In this document: positions 21,578 to 32,580 of the stretch, piece after piece | How positions within the stretch are numbered: the first letter of the stretch is position 1 | Layout: every line of letters starts with the position of its first letter | Source of the DNA: Cycas panzhihuaensis | Lineage: Eukaryota; Cycadophyta | Assembly (NCBI GenBank): GCA_023213395.1 | Contig: CM041465.1 | Span: 252,161,741-252,225,740 of the forward strand | DNA length: 64,000 nt | Reading direction: 5' to 3' | Translations under genes and position numbers: made by a program | The notes under the pieces: model-generated | The model's input: the letters and a program-made list of their open reading frames with translations, nothing else | What the model was told of the DNA's origin: nothing | Database searches by the model: none

Positions 21578-22130
21578 TGTGTGTGGCAATAAAGCATATA
21601 AAATAGTTCAACAAAAGTTAGATTGCAATCAGTAATTATAATTACACCCCAGGTTGCAACCAGAGATTACAAGCAGAGCCCAGGTTGCAACCAAAGATTG
21701 CAAGCAGAACCCAAATTGCAACCAAAGATTACAAGCAAAGCTCAGGTTGCAACCAAGGATTGCAAACAGAACCTAGATTGCAACCAAAGATCGCAAGCAC
21801 AACCCAGATTGCACTTGTAGATTACAGTTGGTTAATGGATTGTAATCATAATCGAGATTAAAAGAACATTAGGACTGATTACAGACATTAATTAGTTAGT
21901 TAGAAAGGTGGTTGAATCCGCAATTATATAAATGATGTAATTACTTAATGTTTTAGGTCATTGTAGGTTTAAGAACTTTCCTATCTTCTTGTATAGCTTC
22001 AATCAAATTGTTTATGTTTTAGTCCTCTGGTTTGTACCGCTTTGGGACTACATCCAGTTGTGATAGAACCAAATATAGTACTCTATATGATCAATACAGA
22101 CAGTCGGTTCATCCTCAAACTTGTGTAATT
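21578..22130 (+). repeat. 3' LTR of the Tat-like element, part 1 (interrupted)
   Basis: It begins TGTGTGTGGCAATAAAG and follows the 5' LTR through the tandem repeats, TATA box (21927-21933) and the downstream unique part up to ATTTTTGGAT, where similarity stops because of the copia insertion. The 31-bp repeats occupy about 21655-21815 with one copy fewer than in the 5' LTR. Confidence 0.75.
21655..21815 (+). repeat. 31-bp tandem repeats inside the 3' LTR
   Basis: Same unit as at 11880-12130: GTTGCAACCA...GATTACAAGC...AGCCCAG, repeated about five times at 31-bp spacing. The different copy number between the two LTRs shows that the array has changed length since insertion. Confidence 0.8.
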
Positions 22131-23725
22131 TTTGGATTGCACAACTGAAGCTTGATGGTGAGCGGGGCGGTGGAATCGTTGGTTGTCAGGTAACGCCGTC
22201 TGACCCAAGCCGAGTCTTGAGGGTCCATCAACCCCAACATCGTGCACAAGCAGGCACAGAAAAATCAATGGTTGTTGGAGCAGTGGAGATCACTATTCGA
22301 CAGAGTGTAAGGGTTATCGGGATCTGTATTCAGGCGTGAAGACCATGTTGGTGGTTGAAGTTAGCCCGTTTAGGGTTATCCGAAGACGATTGATGATCTG
22401 TTGAGGTGATTCAAGCATGCAGAACACGTACTGATGGTGATTCGGCGACATTAAGGACAACCCTCTTTCCATACAAGTAAGTCTGGAGTATTCCCACTCA
22501 AAGCACTATAAAACTCAATAAAAACAAAGCTTCTTCTGGTGTTGCCTTCGTTAGTTTGTATAAGGAAGAGATTGGAGTTTTTTGGACAGTTTTTAGTCCT
22601 CTATACTGAGATTAAGAAAAGTACACAATAGTAAAAGCGTCTTTCACTGAAATTTTTGAGTTGTAGCGTCTCTATCTATGGGTATATGACCCCATATCTG
22701 CACTGAAAACACACTTTTGAACCAACATCTTGGTGTTGTTAAGTTGTTGTGTTGTTTGTGTGACTTGCTGAGGTGTGTGTACATTAAATAAAGGTTGTAT
22801 AACTATTCTAAGGCTGGTTTTAGTGCCTTGGATAATGGCTGAGTGCGTTTTGATGTGAGTGGAGAGTGGCTGGGCGGATTTAGGACTGCTTGGGCGCTCT
22901 TTGTGACTGTCTAGGACTGGCTAGGTTGTTTTCTTGGCGTCCGAGCACCTTTAGAAGCCAGCTAGGTCATTTTCAAGGGGGTTGTTTGCCTGTTAAGGTC
23001 TAATATGGCGTTGATCCAAGAAAGTTGGGCGCATTTCCTCTTGGTTGGGCGCTTTGTGTGCTGGTTTGTTGATAACTGTGGATGTTTAGAGGCTGTCCAA
23101 GTACTCAGCAGACATGTCTTGGTTGCGTTGAAGCCTTACCAGCCGTACGGATGATATAGACCACTTGGTGACAACGCACAGAGCAGCAGGGTGTGTTGAA
23201 CAACCACGTCCCTCTCCTCAAGTAGTGTGACTTTTGGAGGATACTTAAGCATGTGACTTAAGTTAAAAAGGCACGAGTTCCTTGAAAAGTCGTCACTTTT
23301 AGAATATGCCTTTTGGCATATTCCAATCTCAATTCAACTTTATAAAAGCCCTTTGAACCATTGATGCATGTCAATAGTGAGAGATACTCGATGTGTCCTT
23401 GAGCCGTTTCGAGTGCAAATCAAAAAGGATTTTTGTGATTTTTTGACTTGGAGACCGTGCACCATCATCGTATGGAGGCATCTTTGTTCTAGAGCACATG
23501 TTTTTAGCCATTTTGAAGTATCGGTTGTGACATTTAATGGCTATGTAAGGTCATTTGTTGACGGATAAGAGGAGAAAAATAGTTGGTGGCTCACTTAACG
23601 TGGGTATAATCCGTGTTGGGTCCCTTTGGAAGCGTGCTCGTGAGGCAAAGGAGGTCACAAGGGTGCATTTTAATCATGTCGTTCGTTTGGTGTCGTGTGC
23701 TTCACATTGTAGCCTGTCGTTCGAG
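22131..23725 (+). other. Unassigned segment in place of the copia 5' LTR and leader
   Basis: This stretch has more G, C and CpG than the surrounding DNA and repeated words such as TGGGCGC and GGCTAGGT. It includes a TATA-like CACTATAAAACTC near 22507-22519, a polyadenylation-like TTAAATAAAGG near 22785, a second TATA-like TTTATAAAAGCC near 23339 and a perfect hairpin at 23302-23323. I find no similarity to the copia 3' LTR, no initiator-Met primer site and no convincing protein. It may be a long leader, an LTR of another family, or captured host DNA. Confidence 0.4.
23302..23323. other. Perfect hairpin GAATATGCC-TTTT-GGCATATTC
   Basis: Nine-base-pair perfect inverted repeat with a TTTT loop, about 20 bp upstream of a TATA-like TTTATAAAAGCC. 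The position is suggestive of a regulatory site, but no partner is known. Confidence 0.5.
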
Positions 23726-24868
23726 ATGGAGAAGCTTATGCCTAAAGTTATCTTTAACGGTAACAATTTCAGCGAATGGAAGGCTAATATGGAGCTTATT
23801 TTGATGGTGAACCAACTCTGGGGAATCACCAAGGCAAAGCTTGTTTCAATCCCACTTAACCATAAGGAGCGTATCAAACTTGAAGAGAAGCAATATATGG
23901 CCGTTGGATTACTGAAACTCTCACGTTCGCCTGACCAGAGGGCTCTAGTTCACAATCTGGATGACCCAGCCGAGATTTGGATGAAGTTGTGTGATACTTT
24001 TGAGAAGAAGAAAACGAATAGACGTCTTGCTCTGATGTTGGAACTACTCAATTCAAAAGTTGAAGATGAGAACGATATCAGCTCCTACCTAAATAAAATA
24101 ACAGACTTGAAGAATAAGCTAGAAGAGTTAAAGCAGAACTCGATCGATGATGCGCTCTTGTTTGCGATAATCATGTCAAAGCTGCCAGCTGCGTTCGCCA
24201 CATTCCAGACCATTTGCGGTAGAGACGAAGTGATGGAGGCAGAAACTTTCGATGGGTTCAAAAACCTAATTCTAGTAAAGGATGCCAAGCTTAAACATCA
24301 TTGATTGCTTGGAGGTTCTGATTCAAGTCAGGCCTTAGCCATGAAAACTCAGAGGAAGGAGGCCCCTAAGGAGGAGAAGATCACACAAAGGTCTAGAGAA
24401 AGTTCTCAAGACAAGAAGAAGTTTAATGGAAAGTGCAATTACTGCAAGAAGGATGGTCACTGCGAAAAGAACTGTTGGTTCAAGCGTCGTGACAAGCGCA
24501 AAGGTAACCAAAATGATAAAGGAAAGAGTGTTACTGCCCATTGCGTCCGAGCGCAAACCTTGTCAGCCGAATCAGATCGGAGAGACTATTGGGTACTAGA
24601 TTCTGGAGCGCAGAAGCACATCTCTTACCAAAGGCGGAACTTTGATACGTTGAAAGCAAATCAAAGTGGTGTTGAGATCGTTCTTGGAGATGCTCGTGTG
24701 TTGCTGGTAGATGGTATCAGTGAAGTTTCCATTGCAGGAGGCAAGTTTTCCGGGGCATATTATGTATCCAAGATGCAGTTGAACCTTCTGTCTGCTCGAG
24801 AGATCTGCAAACAAGGTATGAAAGTGGAGCTCTATGATGATAAGTGCCTAATAAAGGACCCAAAATAG
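23726..24868 (+). pseudogene. copia gag and protease (one stop apart)
   Basis: The start chosen at 23726 gives MEKLMPKVIFNGNNFSEWKA, the typical opening of copia gag (UBN2/DUF4219 type), preferred over an upstream in-frame ATG at 23555 that adds 57 unrelated residues. The gag core (WMKLCDTFEKKK, then LPAAFATFQTI) runs to a TGA at 24302-24304. The same frame continues with the zinc knuckle CNYCKKDGHCEKNC (a correct C-x2-C-x4-H-x4-C) and the protease active site YWVLDSGAQKHIS, then LNLLSAREIC, up to a TAG at 24866-24868. Apart from these stops the protein looks intact, with all key residues kept. Confidence 0.8.
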
Positions 24869-25800
24869 AACTTTGCTGTCATAGCTACCGGGAAAGTCAG
24901 GGACAACTTCTAGGTGTTTGAAAAGTTTCAATCTCAGAAGAAGTCTTATGCCTTTGTTGCCAGCGCGGATGACGAAAGTAAACTGTGACACAATCGCCTT
25001 GGGCACCTTAATTACAGGAGTATTACACTTCTAAAGAGGTTGAAGATGGTGGAAGGACTGTCGTTGATTTCCTGCTCAGACAGTGTATGCAAAGGTGCAT
25101 GTATGGCAAGCATCACTGCTATCCTTTTGCTCGAGATAATGCCTAGAGAGCCAAGGAGAAGCTGGAGCTTGTGTACTCAGACATTATGGGACCACTCCCA
25201 AACCCTTCCATATCAGGAGCCCGATATACACTTGTGTTTGTGGATGATTACACCTAGAAAGCCTGGGTTTATTTTCTCAAGAACAAGTCAGATGTATTTG
25301 ATCGATTCCGTGATTGGAAAGCGATGGTTGAAAATGAAAGTGATAAGAAAATAAAAACTTTACGAAGTGATAATGGTAAGGAATACGACAATCATGCGTT
25401 TAATCAGTTATACCGCAACCATGGTATAAAGCGAGGGTTCTGATCCGTATACCCCTCAATGTAATGGAGTTCTTTGAAAGAAAGAACCATACCATGATGG
25501 AGATGGCGAGGTGTATGGTGCATGCTAAAACACATCAAGTTTTGGGCGAAGGCTGTGGCGGCTATCATTTATATTTTAAATCGTCGGTACCCATTCGAGT
25601 TCGCGGATGACCCCCGAAGAGAAATGGATCGGAAGCCTACCATTAGCCATTTGAGAACGTTTGGGTGTATAGCGTACGCCCACATCCCTGATGATACCCG
25701 CAAGAAGCTGGATCGAAAGAGTTTGAAGTGCATATTCATGGGATATTGCATGGAGAACAAAGCCTACAGACTATGGGATCCACAGGGGGGAAAAGATTGT
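24869..25800 (+). pseudogene. copia integrase (broken)
   Basis: After stops, the GAG-pre-integrase motif is seen (HNRLGHLNYRSITLL with a stop where Trp is usual, then SVCKGA). Frameshifts lead into the core: VYSDIMGPLPNPS with the first catalytic Asp, VDDYT, KTLRSDNGKEYDNHAF with the second Asp, and ERKNHTMMEMARC with the catalytic Glu, the last in another frame. The C-terminal part is open at 25522-25818 (LKHIKFWAKAVAAIIYILNR, then PTISHLRTFGCIAY). At least three frameshifts separate these parts, so no full integrase can be made although the catalytic residues remain. Confidence 0.75.
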
Positions 25801-27682
25801 GGTCAGTCGGGATGTTAAATTTGATGAGTCATCGACATATCATGCTGAAAGAGCAATAGGGGAACCTTTTTACCCTCCCCTTCTCCAATTCCCAGATTCT
25901 TCAAGTGAAGAGGACGATGAGCCAGTCGTTGTAGCACCTGAGGAAGCAGGACCAAGTGGGACGAGTAATAGTGAGGAGCCGCCACGACAAGAAGTACCTC
26001 CAGCAACGGGTCCTTCTATACCTTTATGGGCAAGGAAAACTCTTGAAGATTCTGGTGTGGCGATGCAAACCCTAACTGATGATCGACGAACTAGAAGTCA
26101 GCATGCCAGTTGAATTCTACTTGTAGACACTAATGACTCCAGTAATCCTGATTCGTTTGTTGAAGCGAAAGGAGATCCAAGATGGAGAGCTGTTATGGAG
26201 GAAGAATATGGTTCTCTGATGAAGAACGATACGTGGGATTTGGTTCCACTCCCTCCGTTGAAGAACCTTGTAGGATGTAAGTGGGTCTATAAGACAAAGT
26301 TCCGCTCTGATGGAGAAGTGGACAAGTACAAGGCCAGACTTATTGCGCAGGGATTCAAGCAGAAAGAAGGAATTGACTACGAGGAGACGTTTGCACCAGT
26401 CTCCAGAATGACAATGGTCCGCTTACTCATTTTCTTAACAACTGCATTAGATTGGAAGTTACACCAAATGGACGTTAAGTCTGCATTCCTTAATGGGGAT
26501 CTAAAGGAGGAGATATACATGTCGCAGCCTCTCGGATTCATTAAGGATGGCCAGGAGCATCTTGTTTGCTGTCTGAAAAAGTCAATCTATGCCCTGAAAC
26601 AAGCACCTTGTGCTTGGTATGAAAAAATGGACGCTAAGTTGAAAGTTAAAGGTTTTGAAATTTCAGAACTCGACCCGAACCTGTATGTGAAGAGAAGAGG
26701 GACTTTTGTAGTTGCCTGTGTGGTGTATGTGGATGATCTAATCATTGGCGGTAACTGTGGCAAGGCTATAACTGAAGTCAAATTCAATTTGGGAGCTTCC
26801 TTTGACATGACGGATCTCGGGGAACTTCCCTATTTCTTGGGCATTCAAATCAGGCAGATGGAAGATAGGATCATGTTGTTGCAATCACAGTATGTGAAGA
26901 ACTTACTGGAGAGATTTGGGATGCAGCACTGCAAACCTGTTGCAACACCATGTGTCAAAGGCGCAAGATTGCAAAAGGATATGGCCCAACCTTCTGTAGA
27001 TGGCACGAAATATCGCCAGTTGGTAGGGAGTCTCATTTATTTGACTCATACTAGGCCAGATATCGCATACGTTGTTGGATTGGTTTCCCGCTACATGCAG
27101 AATCCTCAGGAGCCTCATTTGGTGGCAGCAAAGCGGATTCTGAAATATCTGAAGGGCACAATCAATCTAGGTCTTGAATACCGCAGAGGTGAGAAGATCA
27201 GGTTGCATGGCTACACGGATGTTGATTGGGGACGAGATTCCGATGATCGGAAGTCCACCAATGGATACTTGTTTAGTATTGGCAATGGATTTGTTTTGTG
27301 GCAGTCGAAGAAGCAACAGACAGTGGCGCTATCTTCTACAGAAGCAGAATATCAAGGACTCAAGGTCTTTGGTGCAAAAGAAGCAGTATGGTTGCAAGGT
27401 CTCTTGGAATTTCTTGGCATTTCCAATGGATATCTGATTCTCTTTATTGATAATTAGAGTACCATTCGTCTGTCGAAGAATCCAGAGTTTCATGCGCATA
27501 CAAAGCATATCGAGATTCAGCACCATTACATTCATGAGCAAATCAAGTCAGGGAAACTGCAGGTCGACTATTGTCCAAGTGAATTACAACTTGCGGACGT
27601 GTTCACCAAGCCACTCACTGAAGATCAATTCACGAAGATGCGTACCGGATTAGGACTCACCGATGTTATCCTTGAGGGGTGA
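25799..27682 (+). pseudogene. copia reverse transcriptase and RNase H (nearly open)
   Basis: One frame runs from a Glu/Pro/Ser-rich linker (25799-26113), through a TGA at 26111-26113, into reverse transcriptase (VGCKWVYKTKFRSDG, MDVKSAFLNGDLKEE, and catalytic YVDD at 26726-26737). RNase H follows (LHGYTDVDWGRDSDDRKST, then ALSSTEAEYQGL). A TAG at 27455-27457 interrupts the end, after which the same frame continues (STIRLSKNPEFHAHTKHIE, DVFTKPL) to the natural TGA at 27680-27682. Only two stops in about 1.9 kb suggest a more recent insertion than its neighbours, which agrees with nesting. Confidence 0.85.
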
Positions 27683-27770
27683 TGTATCAATAAGGATAAA
27701 GAAGCTGCAAGATAGTCCCAGCCTTCGTGATAACTCAATTGTTGCACGTTGCAGGTTCCCCACATTCACA

Positions 27771-27781
27771 TTAAGGGGGGA
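27771..27781 (+). other. Polypurine tract of the copia element
   Basis: TTAAGGGGGGA lies directly before the TG of the 3' LTR, a typical copia polypurine tract. Confidence 0.7.
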
Positions 27782-28141
27782 TGTTAGCATAGCGGTTAAT
27801 TATTAAGCCACTTAATTAATGTTAATATGGTTTAATTATGTGAAAGGGTGCAAGCCAAAAGGTGCGATTTATTCGGAGGGTCACAACCCTAATCAGGTGA
27901 CACCTCTTGGAGAGTATAAAAGCCTTGAGGCCTTGTATATTCATCATCCAAGTTCATTGTGCAATAATAAAGTGATCCATCAAGGATCCTCTTTGTGGTG
28001 GGTTTTTTCCTGAAAGGGTTTCCCACGTAAATACATGTGTACTGTGTATCTGTTTTCTGTATTTTCCATTTGTTGCTCGTTGTGTATGGTTAAAGATCCT
28101 GCATATGGGAACATCAGTGTATGATTTCATGTTCCCGAACA
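27782..28141 (+). repeat. 3' LTR of the copia element
   Basis: It begins TGTTAGCATAGC and ends CCCGAACA, with TGTT/AACA inverted termini. TATA box TATAAAAG at 27915-27922 and a polyadenylation-like AATAATAAAG near 27963 give the plus orientation. It is followed at 28142 by the resumed 3' LTR of the Tat-like host element. The expected 5' partner is not in the window. Confidence 0.8.
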
Positions 28142-28197
28142 TGTTCCCGCATCTCTTCCATGAAGAATGTCAATAGTTGCATAGGGATAGCAAAACA
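28142..28197 (+). repeat. 3' LTR of the Tat-like element, part 2
   Basis: TGTTCCCGCATCTCTTCCAT and on to GGATAGCAAAACA matches 12458-12516, the last part of the 5' LTR. This places the copia insertion inside the LTR and defines the true right end of the Tat-like element. Confidence 0.75.
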
Positions 28198-31100
28198 TGC
28201 AGCTATTGCATAAAATATAAAAATAAATATGGTCAAGAGGGCATCATCACCTCACAGATGTGGAGATATATGTAAGTCATTAAGAATGGTTCTTATTACA
28301 CAACCCCATGAAATTGAATTCTAATCACAACTCGATTCAACAATGGCATTGGGGTTTTGCAACATCTACGCAAAGATATCACTTGATTCTACGCTACATA
28401 GAAGAGAGAAAAAGAAGAGAAATAGCAAAGAATTACGCAAAGATTTTGCCTTTTGTATTAATGCTCCATTTTTTATAAAAAAATGGCTAAGTATTTATAG
28501 AATTTCATGACCATCAACCCCCACCATTTGTGCATAGGTGATCTCCCCGAAGGCATCAAATATTTTTATGTTGAACATATAGAGATGTTGCCTTTTGGAA
28601 TGGTCTAGGAATAGCTAAATCCTCTATTGTCCTCCATCCAAGAAAGAAATGTCACCATTCTTGCTTCTCGAATGCCTTACAATTTCTAAATAGGCGGAAC
28701 AATCCTATAGATGCCTTGTTGAAGTACTTATTGATGTTATGTAACCTCCAACAACCTACCCCACTAGATAAACCACCCCCGACTAAGAAATTCTTGTGAA
28801 AAATGGAGTTATCTACGCTTTCCAACAAAATTGCAAGAAAGTGTGACTACCAAATTATTAGGAACAAAACCAATGGGAAATTGGACTACCAAAATCCTAG
28901 GGAATGTCAATAGGCGAAACCATCATTAAATTAATCTATCAAACCATCAAGGGAAGATAAGAAATTCTAGAACAAACACTTTCCACTAAAAATATTCTAA
29001 CTTGATCATACAGACTCGTAATTGAAAAATTCAATGTGTTTCGAAAACTTGAACAAGAGGAGGTTTCAGGTGACGTAGTTTCAAACTATTGGGATTATAT
29101 GGAGGCAAGCATTGGTTAACAAGACCAACATGGCATGAATAATGATGTAACACTTGTGTCAATTTTATTTATTGAGCCTTATATTACCATGGGACTACAT
29201 GGTTGTGTGCAACTTCAAACAACTTACAAAAGATAGCCATGGGGATGAAAATTGAACCCAGTAGTATTCAACTTCAACTCTTAGAACCTTTGAAAGCTTA
29301 TAAGGAGAACCAATCCATTGGATATTCCACTCTTCAATGTTCATAGGTCATGCTAGTTAGATATCTGAGAATACTTCAAATTCTTTAATCTATTTCTTTA
29401 TCTTAACTTGTGGTTCAATACTTTCATCTTCTTGAGCTTCCCCGTTGCATATATAATGAAATGGCTCCAACTTGGATAGCCTTATTTTAGTTTTGACAAA
29501 CATTTGTTCCTTACCTTTGTCCTCGTATCCTATGGCATTTACCCCTTGATTTGTATGTACATCATCTCATATGTATTTTACAATTATCCAAGGCTCCTTG
29601 GTCATAACACAGCAAGGATGATACCAATTTAACCTAATAACATGGCATAGAAATCAATCCTATATGAATGTTGATCAATTTCAAATAGTGTCATTTCATT
29701 TGTGAGAAAGAGTGCTTAGAATTGAGTTTCAAATTTTAGAGAATGTTGATACATTGAATGGGCAACTGCTCAAGCATCTTTCAAATGAAGAAGATGTGAG
29801 AGTATCAAAAATTTATTACTATACGTAAATGTTACCCATTGATCTACCATTGATTCAAAGAGTTTCAAACACAACCAGTCCACGATAAGATGCTTTTTCC
29901 AACAATAGCAGCAACCCTATTTGATATTCCATGACAAGTGTCTCAATTTTAGGAACAATGGTTGTTTTTAGGTCACTTGATTCTTTAACCATGCACTGTG
30001 TATTTCAGACTTGACAATTATAACCTCACACTTGTCCCCCTCTTGGATCACCAACACTTTGGATTAACCTTTTTAATCAGAAGCATTGTTATCTATCTCA
30101 AACATTGCACTTTCTGGACAGTAAGTGCATGCTCTACCACTTTACTCTTTTCATATAGAAACAGCTGGGAATGTTCACCATTATTAAATACTTCTTGTTG
30201 GTGACTTCATAGATAGAATAATTATGTCATCATTGTTGTGAAGATTAGAGATTTGCTTGTTACCCTAAAATCCACACAGCTAGTTATGCAAAAAGTTAAA
30301 ATGATTGCAATTTTAGCCTATATGAGCTATTTTGCAGGTTCAGGTACCAAAGATTCAGATACATGAGCAAATGGTCAACAACTGATTTACAACTAACACT
30401 GACCCTCAATTCATCATACAAAAAGGTCTGCCCCTATAGGAATGCTTTGACCAAAGAACAACCACAAAGAAGAAGAGTGAGGACTGTAACAGATTCTAAC
30501 AAACTGATGACCCTAACGACCTATAAGTCTTTCTCTTGCCTGCCATTGTATGTCAGAGTTCTAAAGTACATACCAAGTGCTTGAAATAATGACTTGCACA
30601 CTACCCACAAATTTCTCCTTGCAATTCATTTATAGTGTTGACAAATTGCTTGAACATTGCTTTATTCTCCAGTCTGTTTCATAAGTTGGAAGCAGATTAC
30701 TTTTTTTTTCCAATTACAATCACTTCTTTCACAAGTATGCTTGGTATAAACAATGATGAAAACTTGTTAAAACTCCAATCAATTTGAAGAATTATTATCT
30801 CTTCCTGCTAAATAAGCAATCCAAATAATTGGACCATATCCATCACCTCTTGGCTTACCGCCATGGTTGCTTGGTGCTTAAAATTGCCAATGTTTGCAGC
30901 CCATTTCAAATCAAGCTTCAACGACTACAGTATCTCCCATCCCATAAGCTAGATCAAGTTTTAATGGCAATTTGATCCCTAGCAATGACATGCCCTTGCA
31001 CTGATCAGATAATTTAGCCATGGAATGCCACAGAATAGACCAATGCCCTAACGCCAATTGAAACAAATCCATCCTCAAATGATAAGAATCTAACCTAGGT

Positions 31101-31986
31101 CATTCGATTCATAAGCTAATCGAGATGCTCAAGGGGTTCACTCCTCAAATGTGCACATCTCTGTCGCAAAAGTCTATGGAGATTCCACAGAAATGGAACT
31201 AACGACCCGTTGTTTACAGCCCAGGCTTTTGTCACAATACAAACGTACCGCGTCTCCTGCAAAGATATGACCACGCCATGCGTGTGATCGACACCTACAT
31301 CATTTGTCTCCTGCCACGAAACATTCAAAAGATATAACTCGAGCACCCGCAAAATTCATAGCAGGTTCACTAAAAATAAAATTCAAGCCGGCATCTGAGC
31401 CAAGCACAAAAGTCCTTCGCAAGTGGTCATATACCTAACCCATCCTACGATTCCCAACCCCAACCCCCCACCCCCGGGGGGGACGAACACCAGCAACACT
31501 AACCTGAAACAGCCCTGAAAAACCCCCGAGGTAGATCCGGTACTCAGTCATACTCCAGCAAATTCTAGTGCTGGACATCAGAGTGGTCAACTATACCCTT
31601 CTCTACGCTGATGGACGAGGATATCGTACATTCTTTCAAGTTCCAGACCAATCAAAGTCCCAGGAAATAAGTTGTTCTTTTTTAATTATATTCCGATCGG
31701 CCCGCTCCGCTAATTCGGAGCCACCGTAAACATCCCCCCCGCCCAAAACAAAAACATTAAAACTAAATAAATAAATAAAAAGGGCAATCAGGTAACAAAA
31801 ACAGTCCATGAGAACTGGCCCTCAGTCGGCAACCGACATCTCCATCTCTTTAACAGTTAAGTCAATTTGAGCTCAATTAGAGAAAATTCTAACTAAAAAT
31901 TACTCTCTTCTAGTCGTTCATTTTCTACAGTTACAGAGGATTATAGTCCGCAGGATCATATGAAAAAAAATAAAACCACAACGTAC
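28198..31986. other. Intergenic or intronic DNA, no domain recognised
   Basis: AT-rich from 28198 to about 30900, with only short frames. From about 31000 to 31980 GC and CpG rise (for example the C/G run CCCCCCACCCCCGGGGGGG near 31466-31484). Since a splice donor of the minus-strand exon sits at 31985-31986, the part left of it may be the first intron of that gene. I searched by eye for a second exon and found none. Confidence 0.4.
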
Positions 31987-32163
31987 CTCCCCCCTCTTAC
32001 GCTTGAAGCCTGACGAATCCGCCTCGGCCTGTAAGGGCACCTCAGCCTTAGCATACTGTGGAAGGGAGACCCCGTCCTCATTACGGAAAACCGACCTAAT
32101 TGAAGCGGGTTTGGGACAGTATTTGGTTCCCGTCTTCGAAATCTTAAATGACACCCCCACCAT
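31987..32163 (-). CDS. First coding exon of a host gene, possibly SPT20/PHL-like
   Basis: The minus strand opens with ATG at 32161-32163 and gives 59 codons: MVGVSFKISKTGTKYCPKPA, then a variable Glu/Ala-rich part, ending SGFKRKRGE. It stops exactly at AG|GTACGT (donor GT at 31986-31985), a near-consensus plant splice donor in phase 0. The opening, a Ser-Phe-Lys-x-Ser-Lys-x-Gly segment followed by Pro-Lys, resembles what I recall of the N-terminus of plant SPT20-related nuclear proteins such as PHYTOCHROME-DEPENDENT LATE-FLOWERING, which also begins with a short first exon; this is memory, not a search. The basic KRKR could act in nuclear import. CpG-bearing, stop-free, non-repetitive surroundings support a live gene. 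Later exons are not identified here. Confidence 0.5.
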
Positions 32164-32580
32164 GTTCCGCCCTCAATTTCGATAATTATCAATCAAATCA
32201 TTCATCCACGTGAACAGCATTTATGCAAATGGAATGCAATACAGGGCAATCCGATCGCCTGTAGAAAGAAATTTAAATCTACGGAAAAAACAAAATAAAG
32301 GAAAAAGGAAAAAGCTGCAGAGCTCAAAAAGCACTTGGACCCGGATTTCCTTTGATGTTGCTCTCAAGCACGAGATGCCACTTGAAGGACTTAGACCGAG
32401 CAACGAGTCAATTAATGATATTGGATTACCTTTGAAATCCGGTTCCCTTGTCTTCGTTCACTTGCTCCATTCCCGTGCCTCCCTTTGGGAGCCCCGACGG
32501 CGGTAAAACGAAATCGGGACCCATAATGAGTCGTCGTCCTTAGATGATGCATGGAATGGTTCCTATGCTCGATGTAGTCT
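32164..32580 (-). promoter_or_regulatory. Likely 5' UTR and promoter of the minus-strand host gene
   Basis: About 400 bp with clearly more CpG than the transposon-derived DNA (for example CCCCGACGGCGGTAAAACG near 32492-32510). Retained CpG in a repeat-rich plant genome suggests an unmethylated promoter or leader. It contains a G-box (32207-32212). No sharp TATA box is visible. The limits are approximate. Confidence 0.4.
32207..32212. promoter_or_regulatory. G-box CACGTG
   Basis: CCACGTGA, 44 bp upstream of the ATG of the host exon. G-boxes bind bHLH and bZIP factors including light-signalling ones; a hexamer alone is weak evidence, and it may lie in the leader. Confidence 0.35.

Larger units (their letters stand above)
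22131..28141 (+). mobile_element. Ty1/copia element nested in the Tat-like 3' LTR
   Basis: It contains the copia domain order gag, protease, integrase, reverse transcriptase, RNase H, in one prevailing frame with scattered stops, then a polypurine tract and a 360-bp 3' LTR. It is the best preserved element in the window. On the left, where a 5' LTR matching 27782-28141 should begin, there is instead about 1.6 kb of unrelated, more GC-rich sequence. The 5' end is therefore rearranged, and the left boundary is simply where the host LTR similarity stops. Confidence 0.75.
11836..28197 (+). mobile_element. Tat/Athila-like Ty3 retrotransposon carrying a nested copia element
   Basis: The 5' LTR is 11836-12516. 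The 3' LTR starts at 21578, is broken at about 22130 by a copia element, and resumes at 28142-28197. The evidence for resumption is that the last 50 bp of the 5' LTR (ATCTCTTCCATGAAGAATG..., ending AGAACA) reappears right after the copia 3' LTR. Between the LTRs, gag, two zinc knuckles, protease, a second gag-like domain, reverse transcriptase, RNase H and integrase lie in plus-strand order, followed by an extra reading-frame region before the 3' LTR. All coding parts are broken. Without the copia insert the element is about 10.4 kb. I could not find matching target duplications. Confidence 0.8.

Noticed and set aside
22131-22340. 72-codon frame at 22121-22339 as a captured gene
   Set aside because: It begins inside the Tat-like LTR end, has no recognised domain and no splice or start context; the region may still be captured DNA but this frame does not show it.
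28198-31100. Possible second exon of the host gene
   Set aside because: No stretch with flanking splice sites and a plausible conserved protein segment could be found by eye on the minus strand.
31956-32192. Alternative minus-strand frame with its own ATG at 32192
   Set aside because: Overlaps the host exon in another frame and has no recognisable opening; the 32163 start gives the better protein and an in-phase splice donor.
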